Shown here: piece after piece, positions 1-9,661 of the stretch
How the letters are laid out: every line of letters begins with the position of its first letter
How positions within the stretch are numbered: position 1 is the first letter of the stretch
NCBI GenBank assembly: GCA_014649155.1
Contig: BMSM01000004.1
Location: 372,001 to 436,000, forward strand
Reading direction: 5' to 3'
DNA length: 64,000 nt
From: Streptomyces griseoviridis
GTDB lineage: Bacteria > Actinomycetota > Actinomycetes > Streptomycetales > Streptomycetaceae
The notes under the pieces: model-generated
Seen by the model: the letters and a program-made list of their open reading frames with translations, nothing else
Database searches by the model: none
What the model was told of the DNA's origin: nothing
Translations under genes and position numbers: made by a program

Positions 1-76
1 GCCCCGGGCCCCTGAGGGCGGCCGGTCCTCCCCGGGTTTCGGGGGCTCTGTCAGTACGGGCCGTTACGCTCGCGCC

Positions 77-1321
77 ATGGCTGTGCACACGAGTCCGGAG
101 TCGCCGCTGCCCGTCGGGGAGGTGTCGCGGCTGATCGGGAGCTGGATCGACCGGCTCGGGGCGATCTGGGTGGAGGGGCAGATCACCCAGTTGTCGCGGC
201 GGCCGGGCGCGGGGGTGGTGTTCCTGACCCTGCGCGACCCGTCGCACGACATCTCGGTGAGCGTGACCTGTTACCGGCAGGTCTTCGATGCGGTCGCGGA
301 CGTCGTCGGGGAGGGCGCCCGGGTCGTCGTCCGGGCCAAGCCGGAGTGGTACGCGCCGCGCGGGCAGCTGTCGCTGCGCGCCGCCGAGATCAAGCCGGTC
401 GGTGTCGGGGAGCTGCTGGCCCGCCTGGAGCAGCTGAAGAAGGCGCTGGCGCGGGAGGGCCTGTTCGCGCCGGAGCGCAAGAAGCCGCTGCCGTTCCTGC
501 CCCAGCTCATCGGCCTGGTCTGCGGGCGTGCCTCGGCCGCCGAGCGGGACGTCCTGGAGAACGCCCGGCACCGCTGGCCCGCCGTCCGCTTCGAGGTGCG
601 CAACGTGGCGGTGCAGGGCGTGCACGCGGTGCCGCAGGTCGTCCAGGCCGTGAAGGAGCTGGACGACCTGGACGAGGTGGACGTGATCGTCGTGGCGCGC
701 GGCGGCGGCAGCGTGGAGGATTTGCTGCCGTTCTCCGACGAGCAGCTCGTCCGGGTGGTCGCCCAGTGCCGTACGCCGGTGGTCTCGGCCATCGGCCACG
801 AGCCGGACAACCCGCTCCTCGACCACGTGGCCGACGTGCGCGCCTCCACGCCGACCGACGCGGCGAAGAAGGTGGTGCCGGACGTCGGCGAGGAGCACGA
901 GCGGGTACGGCTGCTGCGGGACCGCGCGCGGCGCTGCGTGGCGGCGTACCTCGACCGGGAGGAGCGGGGGCTGGCCCACGCGCTGGCCCGGCCGTCGATA
1001 CAGGACCCGCACCGGATGGTCGACGAGCGCGACGGACAGGTCACCGCACTGCTGGAGCGGGGCCGGCGCACCCTGCGCCACCAGCTGGACCGCGCGGACT
1101 CGGAGCTGACGCACACCCGCGCGCGCGTGGTGGCCCTCTCCCCCGCCGCGACCCTGAAGCGGGGGTACGCGGTGCTCCAGCGGGCCGACGGCCACGCCGT
1201 CCGGGACCCCGCCGAGGTGACCGAGGGCGAGACGCTGCGCGCACGGGTCGCCGAGGGCGACTTCTCCGTGCGGACGCTGTCCGGATCGACGTCCGAATCG
1301 ACGCATAGGGTGAGTGGATGA
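77..1321 (+). CDS. xseA: Exodeoxyribonuclease VII large subunit
   Basis: Catalytic subunit of exonuclease VII, a cytoplasmic enzyme that degrades single-stranded DNA in repair and recombination together with XseB. The 414-aa product has an N-terminal OB-fold (about residues 8-105, with IWVEGQI and VFLTLRD), the Exonuc_VII_L catalytic region ([42 protein letters not shown]) and the C-terminal motif [14 protein letters not shown] typical of full-length XseA. I see no good ribosome-binding site before the ATG at 77, but homology begins immediately after it. The TGA stop overlaps the ATG of xseB (ATGA at 1318-1321), so the two subunits are translationally coupled. Confidence 0.95.
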   Translation: MAVHTSPESPLPVGEVSRLIGSWIDRLGAIWVEGQITQLSRRPGAGVVFLTLRDPSHDISVSVTCYRQVFDAVADVVGEGARVVVRAKPEWYAPRGQLSLRAAEIKPVGVGELLARLEQLKKALAREGLFAPERKKPLPFLPQLIGLVCGRASAAERDVLENARHRWPAVRFEVRNVAVQGVHAVPQVVQAVKELDDLDEVDVIVVARGGGSVEDLLPFSDEQLVRVVAQCRTPVVSAIGHEPDNPLLDHVADVRASTPTDAAKKVVPDVGEEHERVRLLRDRARRCVAAYLDREERGLAHALARPSIQDPHRMVDERDGQVTALLERGRRTLRHQLDRADSELTHTRARVVALSPAATLKRGYAVLQRADGHAVRDPAEVTEGETLRARVAEGDFSVRTLSGSTSESTHRVSG

Positions 1322-1575
1322 CCAGCGAGGTGGAGCAGACGGCGGCCCGTACCGAGGCGCTCGGCTACGAGCAGGCCCGGGACGAGCTGATCGAGGTCGT
1401 ACGGCGGCTGGAGGCGGGCGGTACGACGCTGGAGGAGTCCCTCGCCCTGTGGGAGCGGGGCGAGGAACTGGCGAGGGTCTGCCGCCGCTGGCTGGACGGC
1501 GCCCGCGCCCGCCTGGACGCCGCGCTGGCGGAGGAGGCGGGGGCGGGGGACGGGGACGCGGAGGGGGACTCCTAG
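1318..1575 (+). CDS. xseB: Exodeoxyribonuclease VII small subunit
   Basis: Small helical subunit (85 aa) that binds several-to-one to XseA and is needed for exonuclease VII activity. The family signature is clear: [20 protein letters not shown] followed by [14 protein letters not shown] and [13 protein letters not shown], two helices that form the oligomerisation hairpin. The acidic tail (residues 70-85, [13 protein letters not shown]) is typical of actinobacterial versions. The start overlaps the xseA stop by 4 nt. No other gene follows on this strand; the next gene is convergent, and small GC-rich hairpins lie between 1690 and 1740. Confidence 0.95.
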   Translation: MTSEVEQTAARTEALGYEQARDELIEVVRRLEAGGTTLEESLALWERGEELARVCRRWLDGARARLDAALAEEAGAGDGDAEGDS

Positions 1576-1794
1576 GGCCTGTCGTTCGGATCACGCCGCG
1601 GACGCGGGGCCTGGCACGCGCACCTGCCGCGTTCACCGGCGCGAGGAAGGCACAGCCGATCCCCCGCGACCTGATCCGGACGACAGCCCCAGGGAGCGGG
1701 GCTCCCCGGGACGGTTCTCCGGGGCTCCGGCTCGGTGGCACCGGCCCCGGTCCAAGAGACCTCCCTCCCCGCCGGCTCCGTCACTCCGGGGCGG

Positions 1795-2193
1795 TCACCA
1801 GGTGTAGCTGCCGCTGCTGGAGTAGCGCGGTGTCCCGCCCGCGCCGTCCTGCACCCAGACCGTGTACGAGACCACGGCACCGCTGCGGGGCGTCGGGTAG
1901 AGGCTCTGCCCGGAGCTGCAGGACCCGTAGCCCGCCGTGGTCTGCAGATTGAGGGTCTGCCCGCCGTAGCGGACCGTCGCCTTGGCCCGCATGCCGTCGG
2001 AAGCGTCGTCACAGACCTCCCAGACGCCGCCCGCCCAGCGGTCGAGGTAGAGCGTGGCCGAACCGTTCGTCGTGCTCTCGCACACGTCGTAGCCGCATGC
2101 CGCGGCCCCGGCGCCGGCCGCGTGGACCTGTGTGGCCGCGAGGCCCACGGCCAGCGCCGCTCCGGCGGTCGTGATGATCAGTCGGGATCTCAT
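1795..2193 (-). CDS. Small secreted protein of unknown function
   Basis: A 132-aa exported protein. It begins MRSRLIITTAGAALAVGLA and has a classical signal peptide with a cleavage site probably after QVHA (about residue 26). The mature part holds four cysteines (CGYDVC early, then one in EVCDDA and one in YGSCSSG), suggesting disulfides, and ends in a Ser/Tyr-rich tail. I chose the ATG at 2193 because GAGGAGA lies just upstream; longer in-frame extensions are Arg/Pro-rich and not protein-like. I recognise no catalytic domain. Small Cys-paired exported proteins of this type are common in Streptomyces. It is divergent from the nitroreductase gene and convergent with xseB. Confidence 0.8.
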   Translation of the reverse strand: MRSRLIITTAGAALAVGLAATQVHAAGAGAAACGYDVCESTTNGSATLYLDRWAGGVWEVCDDASDGMRAKATVRYGGQTLNLQTTAGYGSCSSGQSLYPTPRSGAVVSYTVWVQDGAGGTPRYSSSGSYTW

Positions 2194-2584
2194 ACGTCTT
2201 CTCCTCGTGGCCGATGCCTGGGCCGGGACCGGCCGGCGGCGCTGGGTGGCCGCGGCCCGTCCCGTCGGCCACCGAGACTGCCGAGGCGAGCGGGGGGAGG
2301 ACAACGGCAACGGGCTGTCCCGGACAGCCCGCCGGCGTCCGGGCCGGTCAGCGCGTGTCCGGATCGTGTCCGGGACGTGCGGACGGGGACGGGGCCCCGG
2401 CTGCGGCGGGCCGGGAGGAGGCCGGCACGGCGGCCTCCTCCCCGGCGGTCGCCTGCCGCGTCCGCACTCCGAACCGTTGTTGAACTTTGAACTTCTTTGG
2501 CGTACGGTCTCCCCGTCAACGGATCTCCGCCGGCGGACCCCCCGTCGCCCCGGGACCCGCCGCACCATTCGAGGAAGATGACGC
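2194..2584. other. Divergent intergenic region (391 bp)
   Basis: No convincing gene. It separates the secreted-protein gene (left, minus) from the nitroreductase gene (right, plus). The right third holds the only AT-rich block, including the tandem heptamer at 2480-2493; the remainder is very GC-rich and low in structure. Confidence 0.6.
2480..2493. promoter_or_regulatory. Tandem TTGAACT heptamer, candidate operator
   Basis: Two immediately adjacent copies of TTGAACT lie in a locally AT-rich block about 90 bp upstream of the nitroreductase start. A perfect short tandem repeat in an otherwise GC-rich promoter region suggests a regulator-binding site, plausibly one sensing redox or electrophile stress given the downstream flavoenzyme. 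The regulator is not identifiable from this window. Confidence 0.4.
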
Positions 2585-3175
2585 ATGTCTCTCGTTCTTG
2601 ACCCCGCCGCCCAGGACCTGCTGTTCCGCGAGGCCCGCACCGCGAACACCTTCACCGACGAGCCGGTGACCGAGGAGCAGGTGCAGGCGATCTACGACCT
2701 GGTCAAGTACGGCCCCACCGCCTTCAACCAGTCCCCGCTGCGCGTCACGCTGGTCCGCTCCCCCGAGGCCCGCGAGCGCCTGGTGAAGCTCATGTCCGAG
2801 GGCAACGCCCCGAAGACCGCCACCGCGCCGCTGGTCGCCATCCTCTCCGCGGACAACGAGTTCCACCAGGAGCTGCCGGCCCTCTTCCCGCACTTCCCGC
2901 AGGCCAAGGACGCGTTCTTCTCCGAGCGCGCCGTCCGGGAGAACTCCGCGACGCTCAACGCCACCCTCCAGGCCGGGTACTTCATCCTCGGCATCCGGGC
3001 CGCGGGCCTCGCCGCCGGTCCGATGACCGGCTTCGACTACGAGGGCGTCCGCAAGGAGTTCCTGGACGACGACCACACCCCGCTGATGATCGTCAACATC
3101 GGCAAGCCCGGCCCCGACGCCTGGTTCCCGCGCTCCCCGCGGCTGGCGTACGACGAGGTCGTCACCACCGTCTGA
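2585..3175 (+). CDS. Malonic semialdehyde reductase / RutE-HadB-type nitroreductase
   Basis: Flavin-dependent oxidoreductase of the nitroreductase superfamily, RutE/malonic semialdehyde reductase branch. In E. coli RutE reduces malonic semialdehyde to 3-hydroxypropionate; many relatives act on quinones or nitro compounds. The 196-aa length matches the family. Landmarks are the N-terminal FREARTANTFTDEPV, the substrate and FMN-contacting KYGPTAFNQSPLR, SATLNATLQAGYFILGIRAAGL, and the C-terminal RSPRLAYDEVV. No other rut genes are nearby, so the physiological substrate here is uncertain. A possible start-proximal GAGGAAG lies before the ATG at 2585. Confidence 0.85.
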   Translation: MSLVLDPAAQDLLFREARTANTFTDEPVTEEQVQAIYDLVKYGPTAFNQSPLRVTLVRSPEARERLVKLMSEGNAPKTATAPLVAILSADNEFHQELPALFPHFPQAKDAFFSERAVRENSATLNATLQAGYFILGIRAAGLAAGPMTGFDYEGVRKEFLDDDHTPLMIVNIGKPGPDAWFPRSPRLAYDEVVTTV

Positions 3176-3188
3176 GCGGCACGACCGA

Positions 3189-3222
3189 CGCGGCCCCGGC
3201 ATCCTCGGACGCCGGGGCCGCG
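3189..3222. terminator. Bidirectional hairpin terminator
   Basis: A 12-bp GC stem (3189-3200 with 3211-3222) and a 10-nt loop lie between the convergent nitroreductase and DUF4245 genes. There is no U-tract, as is usual for Streptomyces terminators. Confidence 0.65.
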
Positions 3223-3227
3223 CCCTG

Positions 3228-3761
3228 TCACGACAGCTTCAGCGCCGCCGCCATCGTCGTCAGCTGGCCGAACGGACCGGTGCCGGCCACCACCGTGGTC
3301 GCGCCCTTCACACCGTCGGTGTCCTTCAGCACCAGGGCGTCGTAGCGGCCGCCCTCGTAGCGCGTCCAGGACCGGCCGCCGATCTCCTCGGTGACGCCGG
3401 TCGCCCTCGCGCCCTGGCTCGCCTCGTCGATGAACGCCGAGGGCTTCTGCGTCGACTGCTGGACCTGCACGTACTGGTCGCCCGGGGTGTGGAAGCCCAG
3501 GTGCCAGGTGTCGTGCTCGGCGCCCCGGTAGCGGACCGACGTCGCCTTCCACTCCTTCGGCAGCCCCTCGGGCGCGGCCACCGGGTACGGGGCGGCGCGG
3601 CGGGCGGTGAGCAGCTCGACCCGGTAGTCGACGCGCCGGAGATCGGGCTCCTTGTCGTCGTGCGGGACGAAGGCCCACATGACGAGGCCCGCCAGGACGG
3701 TGACGCCCAGCGAGTAGATCATGTTCCGCGCGGTCTTCTGCTTGCCGTTTCTGCCTGCCAC
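3228..3761 (-). CDS. DUF4245 membrane-anchored protein
   Basis: A 177-aa protein of the actinobacterial DUF4245 family, function unknown. The start is GTG at 3761 ([13 protein letters not shown]). A single transmembrane helix (about residues 13-31, [20 protein letters not shown]) is followed by an extracytoplasmic domain containing the family's [21 protein letters not shown] and [18 protein letters not shown] segments and an ending near [14 protein letters not shown]. It is divergent from glpX, a neighbour arrangement conserved in streptomycetes as I recall. It probably sits at the outer face of the membrane; no catalytic residues are evident. Confidence 0.85.
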   Translation of the reverse strand: MAGRNGKQKTARNMIYSLGVTVLAGLVMWAFVPHDDKEPDLRRVDYRVELLTARRAAPYPVAAPEGLPKEWKATSVRYRGAEHDTWHLGFHTPGDQYVQVQQSTQKPSAFIDEASQGARATGVTEEIGGRSWTRYEGGRYDALVLKDTDGVKGATTVVAGTGPFGQLTTMAAALKLS

Positions 3762-3815
3762 GCCTTCTATCGTCGCAGGTACCCGGCGCGCTCATCCGTG
3801 GGGTCCCCTGCTCAT

Positions 3816-3828
3816 TTAGTAGGACTAA
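3816..3828. promoter_or_regulatory. Inverted repeat TTAGT-AGG-ACTAA in the glpX promoter region
   Basis: A perfect 5-3-5 inverted repeat lies in the only AT-rich segment between the divergent DUF4245 and glpX genes, 58 bp before the glpX ATG. It is followed by GATAGAGT, which could be part of a -10 element. It may be an operator for either gene. Confidence 0.35.
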
Positions 3829-3886
3829 CGATAGAGTCATGGTCATACCCTCATCCGGCCGTCGTCGTACAGAAAGGTGCGTTTCG

Positions 3887-4921
3887 ATGACCGAGCATCA
3901 TCATCTTCCGTCCGAACTGGACGTGCCCGCCGAGGCCCCCGACCGCAACCTCGCCATGGAGCTGGTCCGGGTGACCGAGGCCGCGGCGATGGCCGCGGGC
4001 CGCTGGGTCGGGCGCGGCGACAAGAACGGCGCGGACGGCGCCGCGGTACGCGCCATGCGGACCCTCGTCCAGACCGTGTCGATGAACGGCGTCGTCGTCA
4101 TCGGCGAAGGGGAGAAGGACGAGGCCCCGATGCTCTTCAACGGCGAGCGGGTCGGCGACGGCACCGGCGCCGAGGTCGACATCGCGGTCGACCCGATCGA
4201 CGGCACCACGCTCACCGCGAACGGCATGACCAACGCGATCGCGGTGCTGGCGGCGGCCGAGCGGGGCTCGATGTTCGACCCGTCCGCCGTCTTCTACATG
4301 GACAAGCTGGTCACCGGCCCCGAGGCGGCCGACTTCGTCGACATCAACGCGCCCGTCGCGGTCAACATCCGCCGGGTCGCCAAGGCGAAGCGGGTCACGC
4401 CGGAGGACGTCACCGTCGTCATCCTGGACCGGCCCCGGCACCAGGGCCTCATCCAGGAGGTCCGGGAGACCGGCGCCCGCATCAAGCTCATTTCCGACGG
4501 CGATGTGGCCGGGTCGATCCTGGCGCTGCGCGAGGGCACCGGCATCGACCTGCTGCTCGGGATCGGCGGTACGCCCGAGGGGATCATCTCGGCCTGTGCG
4601 GTGAAGTGCCTGGGCGGCACGATCCAGGGCAGGCTCTGGCCGAAGGACGACGCGGAGCGGCGGCGGGCGCTGGACGCGGGGCACGACCTGGACCGGGTGC
4701 TGACCACCGAGGACCTGGTGACCGGGGAGAACGTGTTCTTCGTCGCGACCGGGATCACGGACGGGGAGCTGCTGCGGGGGGTGCGGTACCGGTCCCAGAC
4801 GGCGACGACCGACTCCATCGTGATGCGGTCGAAGTCGGGGACGGTGCGGCGGATCGACTCCGAGCACCGGCTGAGCAAGCTGCGGGCGTACAGCGCGGTG
4901 GACTTCGACCGGGCGAAGTGA
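3887..4921 (+). CDS. glpX: Class II fructose-1,6-bisphosphatase
   Basis: Gluconeogenic phosphatase converting fructose 1,6-bisphosphate to fructose 6-phosphate; cytoplasmic and metal-dependent. The 344-aa product begins [12 protein letters not shown]. Metal and substrate motifs are intact: [11 protein letters not shown] (residues 73-83), DPIDGTT (102-108), and later GIGGTPEGI. An AAAGG ribosome-binding site at about 3872-3877 supports ATG 3887 rather than the upstream in-frame codon at 3839. It shares the window with pckG, the entry enzyme of gluconeogenesis. Actinobacteria commonly rely on this class as their FBPase. Confidence 0.95.
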   Translation: MTEHHHLPSELDVPAEAPDRNLAMELVRVTEAAAMAAGRWVGRGDKNGADGAAVRAMRTLVQTVSMNGVVVIGEGEKDEAPMLFNGERVGDGTGAEVDIAVDPIDGTTLTANGMTNAIAVLAAAERGSMFDPSAVFYMDKLVTGPEAADFVDINAPVAVNIRRVAKAKRVTPEDVTVVILDRPRHQGLIQEVRETGARIKLISDGDVAGSILALREGTGIDLLLGIGGTPEGIISACAVKCLGGTIQGRLWPKDDAERRRALDAGHDLDRVLTTEDLVTGENVFFVATGITDGELLRGVRYRSQTATTDSIVMRSKSGTVRRIDSEHRLSKLRAYSAVDFDRAK

Positions 4922-4998
4922 CGCCGTCGGCGGGACGGGGCGCCTGAGGTCCGGGGGCACTCCCCCGGTCCCGGCGGCCGTCCTCACGGCGACGGCCC

Positions 4999-5026
4999 GG
5001 GCACCCTCTGTGCGGAGAGGGTGCCC
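4999..5026. terminator. Bidirectional hairpin terminator after glpX
   Basis: An 11-bp stem (4999-5009 with 5016-5026) and a 6-nt loop lie just before the stop codon of the convergent wbl gene at 5033. Confidence 0.65.
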
Positions 5027-5032
5027 TCTCGG

Positions 5033-5410
5033 CTAACCGGCCGCCGCTATGCGGCCCGCCGGGCGGGCGGTCTTCTTCAGTTCCAGGTCGCGGCGTCGCC
5101 GGCGGGCCAGGACCACGCGGCGCTCGGCCGCGGTCAGACCGCCCCAGACTCCGTAGGGCTCCGGCTGGAGCAGCGCGTGCTCCCGGCACTCCACCATCAC
5201 CGGACAGCGCGCGCAGACACGCTTGGCCGCCTCCTCGCGGGAGAGCCGGGCGGCGGTGGGTTCCTTCGAGGGTGCGAAGAACAGGCCCGCCTCGTCGCGC
5301 CGGCACACCGCCTCGGTGTGCCAGGGGGCGTCCTGGTCCCGGTCTCGCGCCGGCACCCGCTGGGCCGGAACGGCGGCTACCTGCAGGGACGAAGGCGGCG
5401 GTTGCAGCAC
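5033..5410 (-). CDS. wblI: WhiB-like iron-sulfur transcription factor (WblI-type position)
   Basis: A 125-aa Wbl protein, an actinobacteria-specific [4Fe-4S] regulator that generally binds the primary sigma factor. Cluster ligands are C36, C66, C69 and C75 (C-x29-CxxC-x5-C), followed by the turn motif GVWGG (87-91) and a basic DNA-binding tail (RRVVLARRRRRDLELKK). The start is GTG at 5408-5410, supported by AGGAG a few bases upstream. The glpX-adjacent position is that of wblI in Streptomyces coelicolor as I remember it, so the symbol rests on synteny rather than a distinctive sequence feature. Confidence 0.8.
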   Translation of the reverse strand: MLQPPPSSLQVAAVPAQRVPARDRDQDAPWHTEAVCRRDEAGLFFAPSKEPTAARLSREEAAKRVCARCPVMVECREHALLQPEPYGVWGGLTAAERRVVLARRRRRDLELKKTARPAGRIAAAG

Positions 5411-5539
5411 GGTCCACTCCTGACGACGGCTTCGCGAGCGAGAGACGATGCAGCAAGCCTTACCCGCTGTACGCGCGCCTATGCACTGGGTCCCGAACCG
5501 CCGGAGGCACCCGCCCCGTCGGCGGAGGCAACCGCCCGC

Positions 5540-6229
5540 CTACAGATGCTTGCGCACATGCCGGTCGACCGTGCGCTGCACCCGGTGCAGGATGTCCTCG
5601 ATCAGCCGGCCCCGCTTCGGGCGGGCCTCGACGCTGCCCAGGACCGCCCAGCCGTCGACGAGGACCACGGGCGCCTCGGGCTCGGCCGAGTCGGCGGTGT
5701 CGACCTCGAAGCTGCCGAGCACGGCACCGCCCGCGCCGCGCAGCGTCACGTTCTCCGGGACGCGGACGTCGACGCTGCCGAAGACCGAGAACGCCTTGAT
5801 CACCACCTGCTGGTACTCGAAGACCGCCTCGCTGAGGTCGATCTCGACGCTGCCGAACACCGCGTAGGCGTGGATACGGCGGCCCGCGCGGCGGCGGCCC
5901 TTGCGGACGGCGGCGCCGAACACCGCCACCACGTTGTCGTCGGGCTCGGCGGGGAGCGCGCCGGGCGCGGGGTGGAACGGCGCGGCGGCGGGCGCCGAGC
6001 GCCGCTGGTGGGCGGCGGGCAGGTCCCGTACGAAGACGTCGAGTTCACCGACGGTCTTCGCGGACAGCACGCCCCCGACGCGCTCGGCGTGCTCGTCGGC
6101 GGTCAGGCGGCCCTCCGCGAGGGCCTCGCGCAGCATGTCGGCGATGCGGTCGCGGTCGGCGTCCGAGGCACGCAGATCGGTGGCGGGCGGGGCGGCGTCC
6201 TGCTGCGGCGCGTGCTGGTGAAGGTCCAC
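5540..6229 (-). CDS. DUF1707 domain protein with LiaF-like C-terminal repeats
   Basis: About 229 aa. An N-terminal DUF1707 domain (ATDLRASDADRDRIADMLREAL ... GRLTADEHAERVG) is a short helical module widespread in actinobacteria. It is followed by a linker and a beta-rich region with repeated AVFGSVEIDL, SVFGSVDVRVP, AVLGSFEVD and AVLGSVEAR units resembling the toastrack/LiaF C-terminal repeat. There is no signal peptide or obvious membrane helix, so it is probably cytoplasmic or membrane-peripheral. The function is unknown; relatives are linked to envelope-stress sensing. I chose GTG at 6229 because DUF1707 homology begins just after it, but the ribosome-binding site is weak. Confidence 0.75.
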   Translation of the reverse strand: MDLHQHAPQQDAAPPATDLRASDADRDRIADMLREALAEGRLTADEHAERVGGVLSAKTVGELDVFVRDLPAAHQRRSAPAAAPFHPAPGALPAEPDDNVVAVFGAAVRKGRRRAGRRIHAYAVFGSVEIDLSEAVFEYQQVVIKAFSVFGSVDVRVPENVTLRGAGGAVLGSFEVDTADSAEPEAPVVLVDGWAVLGSVEARPKRGRLIEDILHRVQRTVDRHVRKHL

Positions 6230-6401
6230 GGCAGCAGCGTACCGAAACGCGATAGATCGCGACCAGACCCCGGCGGCCCTGATCACCGGGGACCGCATCA
6301 CTGAGGACAACCTCACAAGCCCGGCGTCAGCGGCAGGTTCTACGCTGTTGGACGCTGCCAATGGAGGCCAGCGGCCGTCTGTCGAGTGAGGAATGGGCGA
6401 G

Positions 6402-8069
6402 ATGCCTGAGTTCGCGTACACCGATCTGCTCCCCCAGGGAGAGGACACCACCCCCTACCGGCTGGTGACCTCCGAGGGTGTCTCCACCTTCGAGGCCGAC
6501 GGGCGGACCTTCCTCAAGGTGGAGCCGGAGGCGCTGCGCAGGCTGGCCGAGGAGGCCGTCCACGACATCCAGCACTATCTGCGCCCGGCCCACCTCGCCC
6601 AGCTGCGCCGGATCATCGACGACCCGGAGGCGTCGTCCAACGACAAGTTCGTCGCCCTGGACCTGCTGAAGAACGCGAACATCGCGGCGGCGGGCGTGCT
6701 GCCCATGTGCCAGGACACCGGCACGGCGATCGTCATGGGCAAGCGCGGGCAGAACGTGCTGACCGAGGGCGGCGACGAGGAGGCCCTGAGCCGGGGCATC
6801 TACGACGCGTACAAGAACCTGAACCTGCGCTACTCGCAGATGGCGCCGCTGACCATGTGGGAGGAGAAGAACACCGGCTCCAACCTCCCGGCGCAGATCG
6901 AGCTGTACGCGACCGACGGCGGCGCGTACAAGTTCCTCTTCATGGCGAAGGGCGGCGGCTCCGCCAACAAGTCGTTCCTGTACCAGGAGACCAAGGCGGT
7001 CCTGAACGAGACCTCCATGATGAAGTTCCTGGAGGAGAAGATCCGTTCGCTCGGCACGGCGGCCTGCCCGCCGTACCACCTGGCGATCGTGGTCGGCGGC
7101 ACGTCGGCGGAGTTCGCGCTCAAGACCGCCAAGTACGCCTCCGCGCACTACCTGGACAACCTGCCGGCCGAGGGCTCGCCGCTGGGCAACGGCTTCCGGG
7201 ACCAGGAGCTGGAGGAGAAGGTCTTCGAGCTGACGCAGAAGATCGGCATCGGGGCGCAGTTCGGCGGCAAGTACTTCTGCCACGACGTCCGGGTCGTCCG
7301 CCTGCCCCGGCACGGCGCGTCCTGCCCGGTCGCGATCGCCGTGTCCTGCTCGGCCGACCGGCAGGCCGTCGCGAAGATCACCGCCGAGGGCGTCTTCCTG
7401 GAGCAGCTGGAGACCGACCCGGCGCGGTTCCTGCCGGAGACGACGGACGAACAGCTCGACGAGGCCGGCGACGTCGTCAGGATCGACCTGAACCAGCCGA
7501 TGGAGGCGATCCTCGCCGAGCTGACCAAGTACCCGGTCAAGACCCGGCTCTCGCTGACCGGTCCGCTGGTCGTGGCCCGCGACATCGCGCACGCCAAGAT
7601 CAAGGAGCGGCTGGACGCGGGTGAGGAGATGCCGCAGTACCTGAAGGACCACCCGGTGTACTACGCCGGTCCGGCGAAGACGCCGGAAGGGTACGCGTCC
7701 GGCTCCTTCGGCCCCACGACCGCCGGGCGGATGGACTCCTACGTCGAGCAGTTCCAGGCGGCGGGCGGCTCCAAGGTGATGCTGGCCAAGGGCAACCGGT
7801 CGAAGCAGGTCACGGACGCGTGCGCGGCGCACGGCGGGTTCTACCTCGGTTCCATCGGCGGCCCGGCGGCGCGGCTCGCCCAGGACTGCATCAAGAAGGT
7901 GGAGGTCGTGGAGTACGAGGAGCTGGGGATGGAGGCGGTCTGGAGGATCGAGGTCGAGGACTTCCCGGCGTTCGTGGTCGTCGACGACAAGGGGAACGAC
8001 TTCTTCCAGGACCCGGCCCCGCAGCCCACGTTCACGAGCATTCCGGTACGGGGACCGGGGCTGGCGTAA
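6402..8069 (+). CDS. fumA: Class I fumarate hydratase (iron-sulfur)
   Basis: [4Fe-4S] fumarase of the TCA cycle, interconverting fumarate and L-malate. The 555-aa single-chain form contains both the alpha domain (PMCQDTGTA with C103, [25 protein letters not shown]) and the beta domain ([26 protein letters not shown]). ATG 6402 is preferred over 6393 because GAGGA (6388-6392) is 9 nt from 6402 but abuts 6393. It is followed on the same strand by the oxygen-stable class II enzyme FumC; having both gives redundancy when iron or the cluster is compromised. Confidence 0.93.
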   Translation: MPEFAYTDLLPQGEDTTPYRLVTSEGVSTFEADGRTFLKVEPEALRRLAEEAVHDIQHYLRPAHLAQLRRIIDDPEASSNDKFVALDLLKNANIAAAGVLPMCQDTGTAIVMGKRGQNVLTEGGDEEALSRGIYDAYKNLNLRYSQMAPLTMWEEKNTGSNLPAQIELYATDGGAYKFLFMAKGGGSANKSFLYQETKAVLNETSMMKFLEEKIRSLGTAACPPYHLAIVVGGTSAEFALKTAKYASAHYLDNLPAEGSPLGNGFRDQELEEKVFELTQKIGIGAQFGGKYFCHDVRVVRLPRHGASCPVAIAVSCSADRQAVAKITAEGVFLEQLETDPARFLPETTDEQLDEAGDVVRIDLNQPMEAILAELTKYPVKTRLSLTGPLVVARDIAHAKIKERLDAGEEMPQYLKDHPVYYAGPAKTPEGYASGSFGPTTAGRMDSYVEQFQAAGGSKVMLAKGNRSKQVTDACAAHGGFYLGSIGGPAARLAQDCIKKVEVVEYEELGMEAVWRIEVEDFPAFVVVDDKGNDFFQDPAPQPTFTSIPVRGPGLA

Positions 8070-8180
8070 GGGCCTGCCCGACGGGGGCGGAGCGCCGCGC
8101 CCTGCCCCCGCTCCCCCCCACTCGGCCCAGCGGCGCCCCTCCCCCGGAACAACCCGCCCGCCCCGTTCGCTGTACCCGGT

Positions 8181-9566
8181 ATGAGCGACTACCGCATCGA
8201 GCACGACTCCATGGGCGAGGTCCGTGTCCCCGCCCACGCCAAGTGGCGGGCCCAGACCCAGCGGGCCGTGGAGAACTTCCCCGTCTCCGGGCAGCGCATC
8301 GAGCGCGCGCACATCGAGGCGCTGGCCCGGATCAAGGGCGCGGCGGCGAAGGTCAACGCCGAGCTGGGGGTGCTGGACCAGGAGATCGCGGAGGCGATCC
8401 GCTCGGCGGCGGCCGAGGTCGCCGAGGGCGCGTGGGATGAGCACTTCCCGGTGGACGTCTTCCAGACGGGCTCCGGCACCTCGTCCAACATGAACACCAA
8501 CGAGGTCATCGCCACCCTCGCCACCGAGCGCCTCGGCCGGGACGTGCACCCGAACGACCACGTCAACGCCTCCCAGTCGTCCAACGACGTCTTCCCCTCC
8601 TCGATCCACATCGCCGCGACCGCCGCCGTCAGCCGGGACCTGATCCCGGCGCTGGAGCACCTCGCCGCGTCCCTCACCGCCAAGTCCGAGGAGTTCGCCG
8701 ACGTCGTCAAGTCGGGGCGGACGCACCTGATGGACGCGACCCCGGTGACGCTGGGGCAGGAGTTCGGCGGGTACGCGGCCCAGGTGCGGTACGGCGTGGA
8801 GCGGCTGCGTGCCTCCCTGCCCCGGCTCGCCGAACTGCCGCTGGGCGGCACGGCCGTCGGCACCGGCATCAACACCCCGCCCGGCTTCTCCGCCGCCGTC
8901 ATCGCGGAGGTGGCCCGCGCGACCGGGCTGCCGCTGACCGAGGCCCGCGACCACTTCGAGGCGCAGGGCGCCCGGGACGGCATCGTGGAGACCAGCGGGC
9001 AGCTGCGGACCATCGCGGTGGGCCTGACGAAGATCGCCAACGACCTGCGGTGGATGTCCTCCGGCCCCCGCACCGGCCTCGCCGAGATCTCGCTGCCCGA
9101 CCTCCAGCCGGGGTCGTCCATCATGCCGGGCAAGGTGAACCCGGTCATCCCGGAGGCGGTGCTGATGGTCGCCGCGCAGGTGATCGGCAACGACGCCACC
9201 GTGGCGACGGCGGGCGCGGCCGGCAACTTCGAGCTGAACGTGATGCTGCCGGTCATCGCGAAGAACGTGCTGGAGTCGATCCGGCTGCTCGCCAACGTCT
9301 CCCGGCTGCTCGCCGACCGGACCGTGGACGGCGTCGTCGCCCACCGCGAGCGGGCCCGCGAGTACGCCGAGTCCTCGCCGTCCGTGGTCACGCCGCTGAA
9401 CAAGTACCTCGGGTACGAGGAGGCCGCCAAGGTCGCCAAGAAGGCGCTGGCCGAGCGGAAGACGATCCGTCAGGCCGTCGTCGAGGGCGGGTACGTGGAG
9501 CGCGGCGACCTCACCGAGGAGCAGCTCGACGAGGCCCTCGATGTCCTGCGCATGACCCGCCCGTGA
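8181..9566 (+). CDS. fumC: Class II fumarate hydratase
   Basis: Iron-independent, homotetrameric fumarase of the aspartase/fumarase superfamily. The 461-aa product shows [13 protein letters not shown] (from residue 98), [13 protein letters not shown] (from 129) and the catalytic-loop signature [11 protein letters not shown] (311-321). The aspartase diagnostic is absent and the length fits fumarase. The ATG at 8181 follows a spacer of 111 nt after the class I fumarase; a G-rich hairpin region lies between them, so the two may be transcribed separately. A terminator hairpin follows at 9573-9619. Confidence 0.95.
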   Translation: MSDYRIEHDSMGEVRVPAHAKWRAQTQRAVENFPVSGQRIERAHIEALARIKGAAAKVNAELGVLDQEIAEAIRSAAAEVAEGAWDEHFPVDVFQTGSGTSSNMNTNEVIATLATERLGRDVHPNDHVNASQSSNDVFPSSIHIAATAAVSRDLIPALEHLAASLTAKSEEFADVVKSGRTHLMDATPVTLGQEFGGYAAQVRYGVERLRASLPRLAELPLGGTAVGTGINTPPGFSAAVIAEVARATGLPLTEARDHFEAQGARDGIVETSGQLRTIAVGLTKIANDLRWMSSGPRTGLAEISLPDLQPGSSIMPGKVNPVIPEAVLMVAAQVIGNDATVATAGAAGNFELNVMLPVIAKNVLESIRLLANVSRLLADRTVDGVVAHRERAREYAESSPSVVTPLNKYLGYEEAAKVAKKALAERKTIRQAVVEGGYVERGDLTEEQLDEALDVLRMTRP

Positions 9567-9572
9567 CCGGCA

Positions 9573-9619
9573 CGTCACGCCGGACGGCACGTGCGGGGAA
9601 CGCTCCGGCCGGCGTGACG
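9573..9619. terminator. fumC terminator hairpin
   Basis: An 11-bp perfect stem (9573-9583 with 9609-9619) with a 25-nt loop, starting 7 nt after the fumC stop. Confidence 0.5.
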
Positions 9620-9649
9620 GATGCCGCAGCGCGGGTGGTCCGCGGCACC

Positions 9650-9655
9650 TAATAT
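9650..9655 (+). promoter_or_regulatory. -10 element of a leaderless promoter
   Basis: TAATAT ends 6 nt before the ATG at 9662, so transcription should begin at or next to the start codon. There is no ribosome-binding site, consistent with a leaderless mRNA. Confidence 0.55.
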
Positions 9656-9661
9656 CTGTCC

